Notes under the pieces: model-generated | Seen by the model: the letters and a program-made list of their open reading frames with translations, nothing else | Told to the model about the DNA's origin: nothing | The model's database searches: none | Shown: in pieces, positions 12,379 through 24,266 of the stretch | Layout: every line of letters begins with the position of its first letter | How positions within the stretch are numbered: position 1 is the stretch's first letter | Translations under genes and position numbers: made by a program | Source: Hordeum vulgare subsp. vulgare | Lineage: Eukaryota > Streptophyta > Magnoliopsida > Poales > Poaceae | Assembly (NCBI RefSeq): GCF_904849725.1 | Contig: NC_058518.1 | Coordinates: forward strand, 392,137,581 to 392,201,580 | Length of the DNA stretch: 64,000 nucleotides | Direction of reading: 5' to 3'

Positions 12379-13728
12379 TCAAACGAACACGAACACACTA
12401 GTTAAGTCAAGGATAAACCACTCGCTGGCCCACAAGTCAGGTCAATCCCGGTTGACTACTCTCATGTCAGCTTTTTTTCACTAAAAGGTTTTGAGAGTTT
12501 GTCTTAGACCAGGATTAGTAAGTTGAGAGTGCCAATTTGAAGGACTACACGTTCAGGTTTATTTTAGACTTTGTGTCTACGAGTTCAGGATTCCTGTATC
12601 ACGTGATCGCGCCAGATCCGCATTATGCTGACCTTGTGCCCTTGTGTGCTCGCTCGTACACAACGCAGGCTTGCTACGAGCAGCGGAGTAATTAGGCTAG
12701 ATGCTAGCGCCATCGATGGAGGCCTAGCCCTAGGCCCTGGCCGCAGCAGCAGGAAAGGAAAGAAAAAGACCCAGCGTATCATATCGCACCGCCCGCAGGT
12801 GCAGGGAAAAGCCATCGATCGCGTCGCCCCCATAAGAAGAAGCAATCAAACCCTGCGCCGCGGATCCATGGATCCAGCCCCCCAGCCAGCCAGCCAGCAG
12901 CCATGGTAGACTGCGGCGTAGGCTGTGGCTGCCTGCTTTTAACGCGGGAGCAGAGCTGCAAACGACGGCAGCGGCAGAGCAGGAGGGAGAAGAAGGAAGG
13001 AGGGAGCCGGGCGGGCGCGTCAGTGAAAGCTGCCAGCCTGCGTGCCCGGTGTGGTGCCCCCACAAGAAGTCTCGATCCCCCAATGGGCGCAGCGAGCGAT
13101 CGAAAGATGAGATCCCGTGGTCGACCGCGCAGAGGAATTTTTCAGCCACAGACCCCACCCGCAGCCACTTCACTTCTTCAGGCTTCACCACAAGCTCAGG
13201 CTGGCCGAGCATGCAGCACTCGGCCGGCCCCTCCCCCCTTCTCTGGTTCTCTCTTATCTTCACGAGGACACGGCATACATACGCGCGCCCTCTCTCCCTC
13301 TGTCCTGTGGAAAGTATTACTAGAGGGATAGCTCCTGTATCCTGTAGGCCGTAGGCGTACACACACGGATAGTCCAAAAGGACGAAGAGAGAGAGAGAGT
13401 AGGAGGCTAAGACCTAGCAAGCTATGCTAACCTAGGGCCTATCTATAGCTCGAGGCTCTAGAGAGAGAAAGCTAGGGTAGCTAGGGTACTAGAGTAGAGT
13501 ATATTGTGTTTTCTTTTCTTTACTCTTGGATGCTCCTTCCTTCGTCGAGAAGAGAGATTCTTCTTTAAAGCGGAGAGGGGAAAGGAGGGGTTTCCGTCCG
13601 TAGGCTCACTCAGCTTCTAGCCGCTACGCTACCTCACTCCTCACTCCTCAGAGCAGCATCTTCGCCTGCTCTTGCGCCTTTTCCGCTCGCTCGCTCGCTC
13701 CCTGCCTTTGGAGGTAAGCTAAGCCTAG
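12379..13728. promoter_or_regulatory. shared upstream region of the divergent GRF-finger and SRS genes
   Basis: No credible gene lies here; the longer GC-rich frames lack any recognisable domain. The part next to the SRS gene (about 13200-13728) is rich in CT/GA tracts, including a GA run at 13387-13399 and repeated CGCTCG near 13684-13700, as expected of a plant 5' leader. Two very short upstream frames occur there: ATG at 13424 (3 codons plus stop) and ATG at 13530 (12 codons plus stop). A weak AT-rich box (AGTATATTG) lies near 13498. A GAG/GTAAGC at 13711-13717 would make a good splice donor. No transcription start can be fixed from sequence alone. Confidence 0.4.
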
Positions 13729-14996
13729 GTGGTAGGCGTAGTGGCGGCTAGCGGGCTACGGAGGGAGGGGGAGCCACTGCCCCAGCGAGCAAGCGTGGCG
13801 TCGTCGGGGAGGCGCTACCCATCGGTCTCCGCGGCCTACGCGGACTGGATCGCGTCGGCCGGCGGCGACGACCTCTCGCTCGGCTTCAATGCCGCTGGCG
13901 CGTCCGCTGCCGGGCTCTGGGGCCACGCGTCGCGCCAGTCCCAAGCGCTCAACTACGGGATAGCGTCTGCCGGTGATGTCGGCATGGTCGTGCTCACACC
14001 CACGGCATCCTTCCACCACCAGAGGGCTGCTTCTGCGGCGGCGGCCGCGGACGGCGCCGACCCCGGGTTCGCGCTCCTCTCCGCGGAGCAGTGCGGGCTC
14101 GCCGGCCCTGGCGCTCCCAAGTCCGGCAGCGCCATCCAGTTCTGGCAGTCGCACTCGCAACCCACCACGCCGCCGCCGGCTGCCCAAGCTGACAAGAAGC
14201 AACTCGCCTCCGCGGTGGACTACGGCGGCGGCGTCTCCTCCGGCTCCGGCGGCTCCACCACGTGCAACGATTGCGGCAACCAGGCGAAGAAAGACTGCCC
14301 CCACCAGCGATGCCGGACGTGCTGCAAGAGCCGCGGCTTCGACTGCACGACGCACGTCAGGAGCACCTGGATCCCGGCCGCCAGGCGCCGCGAGAAGCAG
14401 CCGCTCGGCGGCGACCTGTCCCCTCCCGCCGCTCCTGCCACTGCAACCACCAAGAAACCCCGGCTCCACTCCTCCCAGACCACCACCACCACAACCACCT
14501 CCCGCACCTCCACCTCCAACGGCACCTCCTCGAGCCAACAAGGTGATCGATCTACCAGCGCAAACGCACGCACGCACATCTCAATTCTTATACCACACAT
14601 AATTCAAGAAACCTCTCCTGGACAGTAATCACATCTTCTATCCCATCCTCTGCAGACGCGCCGTTCAAGGACAGCCTGCCACGGCACGTGCGCGCGCCGG
14701 CGGTGTTCCGGTGCGTGCGGGTGACCTCCGTAGACGACGGCGCGGACGAGTTCGCGTACCAGGCGGCGGTGAGCATCAACGGCCACATGTTCAGGGGGTT
14801 TCTGTACGACCAGGGCGCCCACGACGGCCGCGCCAGCAACGACGAGCCCAGCCACGCACACGCAGCCGCGGTGCGCAGCATCTCCGACCTCCACCTCGGC
14901 AACGCGAACGCCTCCGCGGTGCCGCCGGACATGTACAACACCGTCAGCGGGGCGCTCATTCTCGGCGGGTTGGGTTATGGTAACAACATGAACTGA
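13729..14996 (+). CDS. SHI-RELATED SEQUENCE (SRS/LRP1-type) transcription factor
   Basis: Exon 1 runs to 14542 and exon 2 covers 14656-14996; the 113-base intron has donor GTGATC and acceptor CTGCAG, and the exons join in phase. Residues near 180-215 form the SRS RING-like zinc finger with the spacing C-x2-C-x7-C-x-H-x2-C-x2-C-x7-C-x2-H ([32 protein letters not shown]), followed by the basic [11 protein letters not shown]. Exon 2 carries the IGGH region ([33 protein letters not shown]). Family members bind DNA and control auxin-related gynoecium, root and awn development. The frame upstream of the finger ([22 protein letters not shown]) looks conserved. It opens right after a TAG at 13726 with GTG, not ATG; the first in-frame ATG is 13984. 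From 13729 the product is about 384 residues, from 13984 about 299. The 5' end is therefore uncertain. Confidence 0.85.
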
Positions 14997-17265
14997 AAAC
15001 TATTTTACTTCGCAGTGCTAGCTAGTAAGCCTGGTGCAATAATGGTAGCCATCTTGTTACTACATGTCACCTCATTTCTTTCGTCTCATCACCAGTAGTG
15101 AGTGGTACTACCCTGTCTTCCATTTTGCTGCTGCAGCCTGCATGCTGTGTGCCAGTGCCACAGCTAACTTCCAAGTCTTTTGATAGTGGTAGAAGTTGGA
15201 AAGGAAATGAAAGGAAAACCAGTCAGTATTTCCATGGTAAACTTGATGTACACCATGCTACTACTAACTGGCTTTTCTATGTGGGTGATGCTGTTGTGTT
15301 ACCATTTTTTTACTGAACATGTTTGCAAATGTGGGGAACTGCAATCATATACAGTACTAGTTAATCACCAAGTTCTGTAGGTCCTTCTTTGGAGTTTTTT
15401 TTTCTAGACAAAACCTTATTTGTAGTAGTAATCACTGGACGCCATGGAGAGGTTGATGCTAGTACTATTGTTAATTTGACAGCTGAAAAGTTTGACCCTT
15501 CGATGCTCTCCCCAGTCCCCACGCCATCGGCTACTTCGCTTCATCCTCTTGCGTGCTATGGCTTCTGAAGGGCCAATCTTGCTATGGCTACCACGTAGTC
15601 TATTCTCTTTCCCAAATTTACGGGGTTGGTAGGAATAGCAAGACCATGGGTTGGATTCTTACTCGCTTTGTATGTGCTGTTAAGCATCTTATCCCTGCAT
15701 TGGAACTTGTAGCGGGAAAAAGAGAGCCAATGTGCAATGCATGTGGTGATAAGAATTCTCTTGCCATCTTAAAATAATACGCAGCTTATTGTAAATTATA
15801 CTTGAGTCACAATCATGGAAGCCAATAATGGTACAGTGCCCCTGGTTGACAGTAGCTGCTTGTTAACAATTTGATGAAGGGACATCTTCTCCTAAACTTT
15901 TGTTGCGAGCCCCCATATTTATTCCCCCTGATGCCGGATCCCAAATCCAGAATTAGAACATGTACATAGCTGATTCAACTTAGAGGTAAATATCTGTCAG
16001 CAACACTGAAAGAGCTATATGTCCAATCAAGATTTTTCGTCCATTCCATACTTGTACGATTCACAAAATTAGGTCTGATTGTTGTTAGCGGCGACAAATA
16101 ATGAGTTCATATTTTTTATGACTTTGTTAGTTTCAGTCAGACTTATTTTGCCATTCCTAAGCAGGCCAAGTTAACACACAATAAAGACATCTTGTTCTGT
16201 GCATCTGTTGACTGTGAACATACAGAAGTTTTCTCCAACTTCAATTTTAGGAGTGCAAATTGCACATTGTTTCAGAAATACGCTAATTTTCTTTGGATGA
16301 GAATCCTGCGATGTTTACAATATTTGGGTAGTTGCACATTTGTAGATTTAAAGTACTTCTAGAATGTCTATTATGAAATGAAAAATGTATCAGTCCATCT
16401 AAGATTGGCAGGTCATTGGATCAAAGGAAATAAAAAGGTAAAAGAACCACAAGATTAATTGGTGGCTATTTCGGTCGACCGAAACTAGCAATGCAGAAGT
16501 TACACATTGTTTCGACCTTGATGTGTTATGTCAAATGTGAGTTTGGTCGATTTGCTTGAGCCACCGCAGCTTGAGGTCGATGGGGTTGGGTAAGCCATCT
16601 TGTCATCAGCAAAGCCGCTGTTATCTCATGTGTTGTTTCTATGGGGGTCTTTAGGCCCATGCTGCCGTGCCTAACTTTCGGAAGCACGGCTACTGTGCAG
16701 GGCGCTTCTTTTATTCGATGCGGTAGAGCTGGTGTACTATCGTCTCCATGCAGGGCCTGACATTTAGAAATTTATGGCTTGACCTTGACTTACTGCGCTA
16801 TTGCTTTAACTTGTTCGATCTTTGCCGGTGCCTGGTGATTAACTAGTCTGATTCTTTTCTTTGAATTGTGTTTAAGAATGACGTACTAGTATATGGTCGA
16901 TGTCACAGGCTGATTGCGCTCCTGTAATCCTGCGTACTAGTAATTTGGTTCTTGCTACTGTTTTATTTCCACCATTTTGTTTGGCCAACGTTTTATTTCC
17001 ACCTTGACATAAGTTTCTTGGAGACGACTTGACCAAATGGTGAATTTCAACAGGGAAGCACTTTACATCGGTATACTGATAGAAGGATTTTCTCAGACAC
17101 ATGCAGGACCGTTGACCTACCACTCCCATCAAACGGCATGCACTTCCCCTATATATCTCAGCCGCATCTCTCCATCCACGATCATTAAGACCTAATATTC
17201 ACCTGGTGTCTCCACCGGCAACTCTCCACACGCCGATCCAATCTCGTTAAGGAAACTCGGCTAGG
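14997..17265. other. intergenic region downstream of the SRS gene
   Basis: Contains the 3' untranslated region of the SRS gene and then about 2 kb in which I see no gene or recognised transposon. Frames here (for example 15553-15777) are short and have no known motif. A perfect 16-base palindrome, TTTCGGTCGACCGAAA, lies at 16469-16484. A TATA-like CCTATATATC lies near 17147. Confidence 0.5.
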
Positions 17266-17544
17266 ATGATGTTGTCTCATACACATCCTCCGGCGGCATG
17301 GAGAAAGAGCTTTGCAGGTAGCAGCTGGAGCGACGAACCTTGCGTCGGAGGATGTCTAACTTGCAAAGTCTTCATTCCCCTGCTCCGCCACCACTCTCCA
17401 TCTCCTCGACTCGCTGCCCAGCCGACGAGCCCATCTAGTTCCTGCCACCGTGCATGCTCATGCCGTCGTGCTAACCACCTCATTTTTAAACTAGCACCGA
17501 AGCGTCAAATGATAAGCAACGAAGCTTTACTAATTTATGTATGA
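17266..17544 (+). other. weak candidate small ORF (92 codons)
   Basis: An ATG-started frame of 92 codons follows a TATA-like box (CCTATATATC near 17147) and a pyrimidine-rich leader. The predicted peptide is serine, proline and cysteine rich and resembles no family I know. The end of the frame runs into a locally repeated sequence. It may equally be a chance frame. Confidence 0.15.
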
Positions 17545-17620
17545 AGCAACTATATTTGACACATCCATACCAAGGTAGCGGATGCTAAACAATGAAGCTT
17601 TATTAATTTTGTATGAAGCT
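17519..17620 (+). repeat. pair of ~29-base direct repeats
   Basis: Two similar stretches about 72 bases apart share the pattern AAyGAAGCTTTAyTAATTT followed by TGTATGAAGC. The surrounding 500 bases are rich in GAAGC/GCTTCC. This looks like decayed transposon sequence of unresolved type. Confidence 0.4.
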
Positions 17621-18052
17621 CTAATGACGTGGGATGTGTTTCCACCATTGTGAAGAAGGTTCATTAACACTGAAAAATGTCTGTATTACAAAACATAACT
17701 TGTATCCATTGATCCAAGAAAAATATGTTTGCATCAACGAGCACCAATGCTTCCATGGCATGTGACCAATGCCGCGTAAGTCTATGTAGATTGTTTTCCT
17801 CTAATGAGAAAAATGCTTCCATTCCATACTTTGTTGGTGGAATAGAAACAATCAGCAGTATTTTGAATATTTATGGAAGCATCATTTACGGAATTTATTC
17901 CCTAGAATTTAGTTGATTTGTTTTCTAAAAGACACACATTTGGTTCTCACAAATAATGCTTCCATTGCATGGCTGCATGCATCTGGTAAGCCGGCGTGAT
18001 TTAAGGAAGCACCCAAACAAGGAAGCAACGTGAGGGAGGTGGAAACGGATGG
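17545..18052. other. intergenic, AT-rich, no gene seen
   Basis: AT-rich sequence with recurring GCTTCC/GGAAGC words and one 63-codon frame (17725-17916) with no recognisable motif. I see no gene. Confidence 0.4.
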
Positions 18053-18176
18053 AGATGGAGCTGGTAACCCGAGCGAGGGTTGCGGGAGCAGTTACCACGC
18101 ACCTAAACTAGCAGATGGAGCTGGTAACCCGAGCGAGGATTGCGGGAGCAGTTACCACACACCTAAACTAGCAGAT
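18053..18176 (+). repeat. 60-bp tandem duplication, two copies
   Basis: The 60-base unit beginning AGATGGAGCTGGTAACCC is present twice in tandem with two G/A differences between copies (GAGGGT/GAGGAT and CACGC/CACAC). The period is an exact multiple of three, so a frame across it gains a 20-residue repeat, but no gene is otherwise supported here. Confidence 0.85.
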
Positions 18177-18483
18177 CGGGCGTACGTAATGCTTTTGATT
18201 CGACGGTCAAAGACTAGTCTGATAGCATGTAAATTATCTGTAGTCTGATGCCTAGTGGTGCCCATTTCAATATCCTTATCTGCTTCAAAGTTGTTATTCT
18301 TTGTAGTACCATTTTTTGTGTGGATCGATTATCAATGATTACACACATTGTTTATTACAAAATTTTGTTGTACTAAAATCTCCCAAAACTAAAGTTTTTT
18401 ACTTACGGTGTTGATGAATATTCCAGTCCAAGAGCTTAAGAGAAATGAATAATATGTATGGTGTTACTCAGTTATAGTATCTC

Positions 18484-18499
18484 AAAACTGAACATTATT
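18484..18499 (+). repeat. left target-site duplication of the LINE
   Basis: AAAACTGAACATTATT here matches AAAACTAAACATTATT at 24267-24282 in 15 of 16 positions. The pair brackets the whole rearranged LINE; the leading As may in part belong to the poly(A) tail on the right side. Confidence 0.8.
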
Positions 18500-19467
18500 A
18501 CTTCCTCTCCCTTCTCCGCATCCACATTCCTCCCCTCCGTACTCCTCGAGTTCTCCTTGCGCCAGGACAGGCCATCACTGCCGCTCCCCGTCTTCTCCTG
18601 AGATCGGCTACTACCAAAGGGTCGTGAGACTCCTGAACCTCGCCCTCTACCCCTCAAGCTGCCAGACTCTTCCCCGTGCACCTTCCTGCGACCCATGTCT
18701 GCCCGGAGCCAACCTCCGAATTGCACCCGTCTATTCTTGTCCAGTTGCATGTCGCACGCCCTTTCGCTATGTCCCACCATTCCACACACATAACAAAATC
18801 CAGGCAAAAACTCATATTCAAATCGACACCACGCCCCCTCTTCCTCCTCTCTTCCTCCATCGATATTCATCATCTTCTTCTGTTTCTGCCTTCCACCATC
18901 CTCCGCATCATCCAGCATAAAGCCCCTCATGATTGGTTTGTCTATGTTCATTCTGATCTTAACTCTCAGAAATTTCCCCATGGCTACTCCATCAGCTCCA
19001 ACACCCGCTTACAAAAAACTACCAACGAGGTTCCCAATCTCCTTTGCCGTTACTTCATTCATCATCCCCAACGGGAGACTGAATACCCTCATCCAGATGG
19101 GGATCTCATTGAACTCATAGTCCTCCGGCCGCTTCCCCGGATCATAGTCCTCCACCACTACCAGATTCTTCTCAAACATCCACGGGCCATCCTTCAACGC
19201 CCTTCGTTTCCCCGATTCCTGGTGGAACGTGAACACAAACAAGTTCTCCCCCACCTCCTTGCATTCGATACCTTTGATCGGACACCACACACGCCCCAAC
19301 GACAGTCGGATTGCGTCAGGGTGAGCCAGCTTCTCCGACAAGACTTTCCCTACCGCCTGCGCCATCGGGATCTTCCCCCTCGCCTTCCCCGACACCCTGA
19401 TCTTGACTCTACGTCGTTCTTCCTCCGTCAACCGCAGCCCCCGCATCAGCCCATCAACCGCCTCCAT
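18500..19467 (-). pseudogene. LINE ORF1, N-terminal and zinc-knuckle part (inverted)
   Basis: Read on the minus strand from ATG at 19467. The first ~150 residues form a DUF4283-type domain (GKVLSEKLAHPDAIRLSLGR, ALKDGPWMFEKNLVVVEDYD, IPIWMRVFSLPLG). A single in-frame TAA at 19011-19009 interrupts it, and the same frame continues with GKFLRVKIRMNIDKPIMRG and the knuckle CYVCGMVGHSERAC (C-x2-C-x4-H-x4-C), then an arginine/glycine/serine-rich linker. The frame leaves the element at about 18500. In plant LINEs this protein binds the element RNA. The C-terminal part of the same ORF is found on the other strand at about 19610-20015. Confidence 0.85.
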
Positions 19468-19609
19468 CTCCCTTCGCACTCCTGGTCTGACCCGATTTAG
19501 GGTTTAAGGTGGTGTACGACCGTGCGACCCCGGGCACACGGAAGGCTGTGAGGTGGTGATGGGATCTACTCTCGCCGGGACGTGGGTGGCAGGCACTGCG
19601 CCGCAGATC

Positions 19610-20015
19610 AGAGACCCCGCAGAATGCCCCTTCTGCTAGCGAGAGAGGCCAACCTAAGAAACTGCAGCTGGTCGAGCAAGGGGGAGGAGACCCGGGTAAC
19701 AGGCAACAAACAGGGGGGAAGGCCCTCGCATCTGAGCGGTTGATCAGTAACCCTGCCGCTAAGGACATGGAGAATGATGCCATCTCGCCTCTTGGCAGCT
19801 CCGGGGATGAAGGACTGCACCACACAATATTGCAGGAGGAGTGCCCGATCACAGCAGAGGTAGCAGGAGGGAAACCAAGAGAGGCTGGACAGCGGAAATT
19901 CAAAAGGCTTAGGCGGGAGAGTAGGGTGGGTGATGGAGGAGACCTACAACCCAGTAGGCTGATAGGAGCCAAGCGGTCAAAGGAAGGGGCTCTGGAGGAA
20001 GTAGAGGCAAAATGA
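19610..20015 (+). pseudogene. LINE ORF1, C-terminal part (forward orientation)
   Basis: A basic, low-complexity frame ending in a stop at 20013-20015, with QRKFKRLRRESR near the end, typical of the tail of plant LINE ORF1 proteins that lies just before ORF2. It is separated from its N-terminal half by the inversion. Its 5' limit coincides with the inversion junction, placed only approximately. Confidence 0.6.
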
Positions 20016-20125
20016 GGGCGGATGGAGTTGTGTGAGGAGGTAGACGGGGTGAAGGAGGGGGAGACTGAGGCAACACCACAATTGAATTTATCGGCCGGGC
20101 TGTTGGAACAGCCCTGCCGAACGCA

Positions 20126-23100
20126 ATGAAACTCATTGGATGGAACTGCCGGGGGCTCGGGAATGGCCCGACAGTTCAAAGTCTCCTCGAGTTGGGGAGA
20201 ATGGAGGATCTCGACATCCTTTTCCTGTCGGAAACCAAGCTTACCGAGAAGGAATTGGAGAAGTTCAAGTGGCGCTTGGGGCTAGGTAACATGGTTGCAT
20301 GGAGTGCGGTAGGAAGGAGTAGAGGGGTTGCTCTACTTTGGAAGAAGGAGGTACATGTGACACTTCGGTCGTATGGTCGACGGCACATTGATGTGGATGT
20401 CATGGAAGAATTCGGTGCTATATGGAGGCTAACGGGGATATATGGCAAGTCGGAAGCGGAGCGTAAAACAGAAAAATGGCGTACACTGCGATTGCTAGGG
20501 CAACAACACCAACAAGGGAGACCATGGATGTGTTTTGGGGATTTCAATGAGATCCTACTGGATGGAGAGAAGGTGGGAGGGAGCCGTAGACCTCATGCGT
20601 GCATGGATAGGTTTCGTGAGACGCTGGAGAATGCCGGGTTGTGTGATATTGGCTACACCAGAGACAAATTCACGTGGAGGAACCATAGCAAAGAGGCGCG
20701 TTCATATATATGCGAACGGCTCCCGAGCAACAGCAAATACCGAATGGTGTGAGATGTTTCCAGGCTTCACCGTGGTGCATGGGCGGCCGCGCCACTCGGA
20801 TCATTGACCGTTAATCGTTAACACGGAGGGTGTGGTTGGCCGGCAGTGTCAAGGAGGCGATAGGGGGTTTTGATTTGAAGCATGGTGGCTACAGGAGGAG
20901 GGGTGTGCCGCAGCTATCAAGGAGGCATGGGACGAAGGAAGGGCGGAAGGTGGCAACATTGCTCAGAATCTGAGGAAAGTGGCAACCAAGATGCGAGTAT
21001 GGCATAAGGAGGAGGTAGGGGAGATAGAGGAAGACTGAAGAAGGCACAGGCAGAGCTGGAGAGATGTATGTGCGCACCAGTGTCTGAGTCGAAGGTCCGA
21101 GAAGAGAGGAGGCTACGGGGTGTAGTGCATGACTTGGAGGAGAAGAAACACATCAAAGCAAAACAACGGTCCCATGTCGCTTGGCTCAAGGACGGGAATA
21201 GGAACACGAAGTATTTCATGGCGGTGGCTTCAGCTAGGGGGAAGAAGAATAAAATTAAGGGGCTCAGGAGGGAGGATGGATCGGTAGTGCAGGAGGGGGA
21301 AGAGCTAACCACTTATGTGTGCTCCTTTTTTCAGGACTTATTCACTTCAAACTTGGGGGCCATATGGAGGACCTCCTGCGCAAGGTACAACCTGGAGTAA
21401 CACACGCGATGAACACCCTCATGTCGGCTACGTTCACTAGGGAGGAGATCAAAGCTACCCTTGATCATATAGGAGATCTGAAGGCACCTGGCCCGGATGG
21501 TATGCCCTCCGTTGTGTACAAGAGGAACTAGCATCTCATGGGGGATCAAGTAGTGGAGGAAGTATTAACAGTGCTCAATGGAGGCGCGATTCCAGAAGGG
21601 TGGAATGACACTCTCATTGTTCTTATTCCCAAAGTTAAATCACCGAGTAGGATCAAGGATTTGCGCCCCATCAGCTTGTGCAATGTGGTCTATAAGTTGG
21701 TGTCCAAGGTAATCGTGAACAGGATGAAACTGATCCTGCCAGAGATCATCTCAGACAACCAGAGTGCTTTTGTACCTGGCCGACTTATCACCGACAATAT
21801 GCTGATCTCATATGAGATTTCAGACTATCTCCTCCACAAGACCAAGGGGAAAGAAGGGTTTGCGGCGATCAAGGTGGACATGAGCAAGGCGTATGACCGG
21901 GTCGAGTGGAGATTCCTGGAAGCAATGCTATGCAGGTTGGGCTTCGGCTCCGAGGTTGTACAGCTCATCATGCGATGCGTTACCACCGTGAGATATCAAA
22001 TTAAGGTTAATGGTGATCTCAAGAAGCAGTTCTGTCCGACAAGGGGCCTCCGCCAAGGGGACCCTCTGTCGCTGTACTTGTTTGTCATCTGCGCGGAAGG
22101 CCTGTCGGCATTACTCCAAGAGGCGGAGGGCGTAGGGCGGATAAGTGGGTGAAAATATGCAGCACGGCACCCACGGTGTCACATCTATTCTTCCCTGATG
22201 ATTCCGTCCTGCTTATGAAAGCTGAACCGAGGGAGGCGTTAGTGTTAAAGGAAATTCTGGATCTGTATGAGAGTTGCTCCGGCCAATGCATCAATACAGA
22301 GAAATCAGCTGTAATGTTCAGCCCCAATACCGCGGAAGGCACATGCATGGTTGTGAAGAACATTCTGGGGATCCAGAGCGAGACATGGAACGAGAAATAC
22401 TTGGGTTTGCCGGTTCATGTGGGCCGATCTAGGAGGAAATCGTTCACTTACATCAAGGGGGCGGTCGCAGGGAAGGTTTATGGTTGGAAGGAAAAGCTTA
22501 TTGCGAAGCCAGGCAAGGAAACCCTAGTCAAAGTCGTGGCACAAGCAATCCCTACCTATGCTATGTTCTACTTCTATCTTACAAAGTCTTTCTGTGAGGA
22601 GCTTAGTTCGATGCTGGGGAAATACTGGTGGAGCCAGCAAGAGAAGGAAAACACCATTCATTGGATCAGCTGGGAGAAGCTCACAAAACCGAAAGATCAG
22701 GGAGGCTTGGGCTTCAGGGATATGGACTGTTTCAATATAGCTATGTTATCCAGGCAGATTTGGAGGCTAATTCAATGTCCAGAATCACTGTGTGCTAGGG
22801 TACTGAAGGCACGGTACTTCCCCAACACTCATGTTCTTGATGCTACCCCACGTCCTGGCACCTCGTACTCCTGGAGAAGCCTGTTGCATGGACTGGAGCT
22901 CATCAAGGACGGGTACATATGGCGCATTGGAGATGGGATGAACGTTAACATATGGAAAGATCCTTGGATACCGAAACCGTGGTCGCGAAGAGTGATCACT
23001 CCCCGGAGGGGCATCCTGTTTGAGCGCGTCAGTGAGCTCATTGATCCAACTACTGGCTCTTGGGATGAAAGGCTTGTTCGCGAGACCTTTTGGGAGGACG

Positions 23101-24244
23101 ATGCCCGATATATTATGCAGATCCCATTGAGGGAAGGGGTGTCGTACTTTGTGGCCTGGCAGTATGATAGCAAAGGATCTCATTCCGTTAAGAGCGCCTA
23201 TAAGCTACAGGTTCAGCTACATAAACACTTGACACGGGGAGATGTGGGGTCCAGTGTGGCAGCGGCTCCTATCAACCCACGCTCTGCTGATTCATGGCGC
23301 CGGTTGTGGAAGCTCAGAGGGCCGAGGAACATCCAGATGATCGCATGGAGGTTAAAGCACGAATCTGTTAGAGGGGCATCCCAGTGGAGAACACAAAATG
23401 CCTCTTCTATGGTAAATCTGAAGAGGATGGGGGACACCTGTTTATCAAGTGCAAAAACGCCAAGGCGGTTTGGCGAGAGCTTGCGCTGGAGCCAGAACGG
23501 CGTGAACTGCAGGAAATTCCATCGGTGCACCACGCGTTGGATTACATCTGGAGCCTCAGTGAGCACAAACGGATGCTTATCATTACCTTCTGGTGGCTTT
23601 GGTGGTCTAACCGGAATAAGCTTAGGGAAGGGGAGCTACCGGAATCCGCAGAGGTAGTCGCTCGAAGGACACGGGCTAATGTTATCCAATATGAGCAAAT
23701 ATATTGCGTGCCGAAGGCTGGGCTGTCTCCCCAACGGTGGCGGCCGCCCCCTGATGACATGATCAAGATCAATGTGGATGGCTCTTTCAATCCGGGACAG
23801 GAGGGCTCGGGGTGGGGTGTTATCGACCGTGATGCAGAAGGAGCGGTGATTGCGGCAAGGGCAGGCAGGCAGGATCATGTCTATGACGCCTTTGCGGCAG
23901 AGGTTTATGCCCTTGCACATGCGATATCATGTGCTGCTGAGCTTGGCCTGGTGCGAGTCCTTTTCGAGACAGATTGCACACTGCTCCATGAGGCCATGGA
24001 CTTTGCTCGGGTGGATGCTTCAGCATATGCAGCGGTGATCGAGGACCTCAAGTTTCAGCTCAAGATGTGGTTCTCCAAACATAAGATCACGGTGTGCCAT
24101 AGAGAGGCTAACACGACAGCGCATAACCTAGCTAGCATAGGTCGGTCGTATGCTTCTAACCACTTTGAGGAGTGGGAATACCTTGTACCTGCCCCAGTGG
24201 CAGCTTGTGTCGAGGGCGTTTTACCCTCACACCGTTTAAGTTAA
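20126..24244 (+). pseudogene. LINE ORF2: endonuclease, reverse transcriptase, RNase H
   Basis: Starts MKLIGWNCRGLGN, the start of an apurinic-type endonuclease (SETKLTEKELEKF, CFGDFNEIL; RPRHSDH in another frame). The reverse transcriptase follows from about 21068 (SHVAWLKDGNRNTKYF, LKAPGPDGMP, LIPKVKSPSRIKDLRPISL, DMSKAYDRVEW, GLRQGDPLS). The catalytic box reads FPDD near 22190 where FADD is expected. Then come the thumb (KYLGLPVHVGRSRR), a zf-RVT region and an RNase H domain from about 23760 (VDGSFNPG, AEVYAL, FETDC). The frame is broken near 20700-20760 and 21320-21350, by a TAG at 21529-21531, by a stop/shift near 22150 and by a shift near 23370-23390. The layout is the usual plant L1 ORF2 of roughly 1,370 codons, so little is deleted; the copy is dead by point changes. 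Confidence 0.9.
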
Positions 24245-24266
24245 TGAGTATGGTGTTTACCCTAAA

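Noticed and set aside
12730..13377. 215-codon minus-strand frame upstream of the SRS gene
   Set aside because: Low-complexity GC-rich sequence, no domain, and overlapping frames of similar length on both strands; better read as promoter and leader.
13756..14577. Long GC-rich frames overlapping SRS exon 1 (273 codons on minus, 209 codons on plus in another frame)
   Set aside because: They are shadows of a GC-rich exon with no recognisable domain; the SRS frame has the zinc finger and phased splicing.
16469..16484. Perfect 16-base palindrome as an operator or origin
   Set aside because: A single short palindrome in plant intergenic sequence is not enough evidence for function.
17266..17544. 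Secure small protein-coding gene
   Set aside because: Only a TATA-like box and an ATG support it; no homology or coding signature could be seen.
18676..19500. 274-codon plus-strand frame
   Set aside because: Antisense shadow of the inverted LINE ORF1, whose minus-strand frame has the DUF4283 domain and zinc knuckle.
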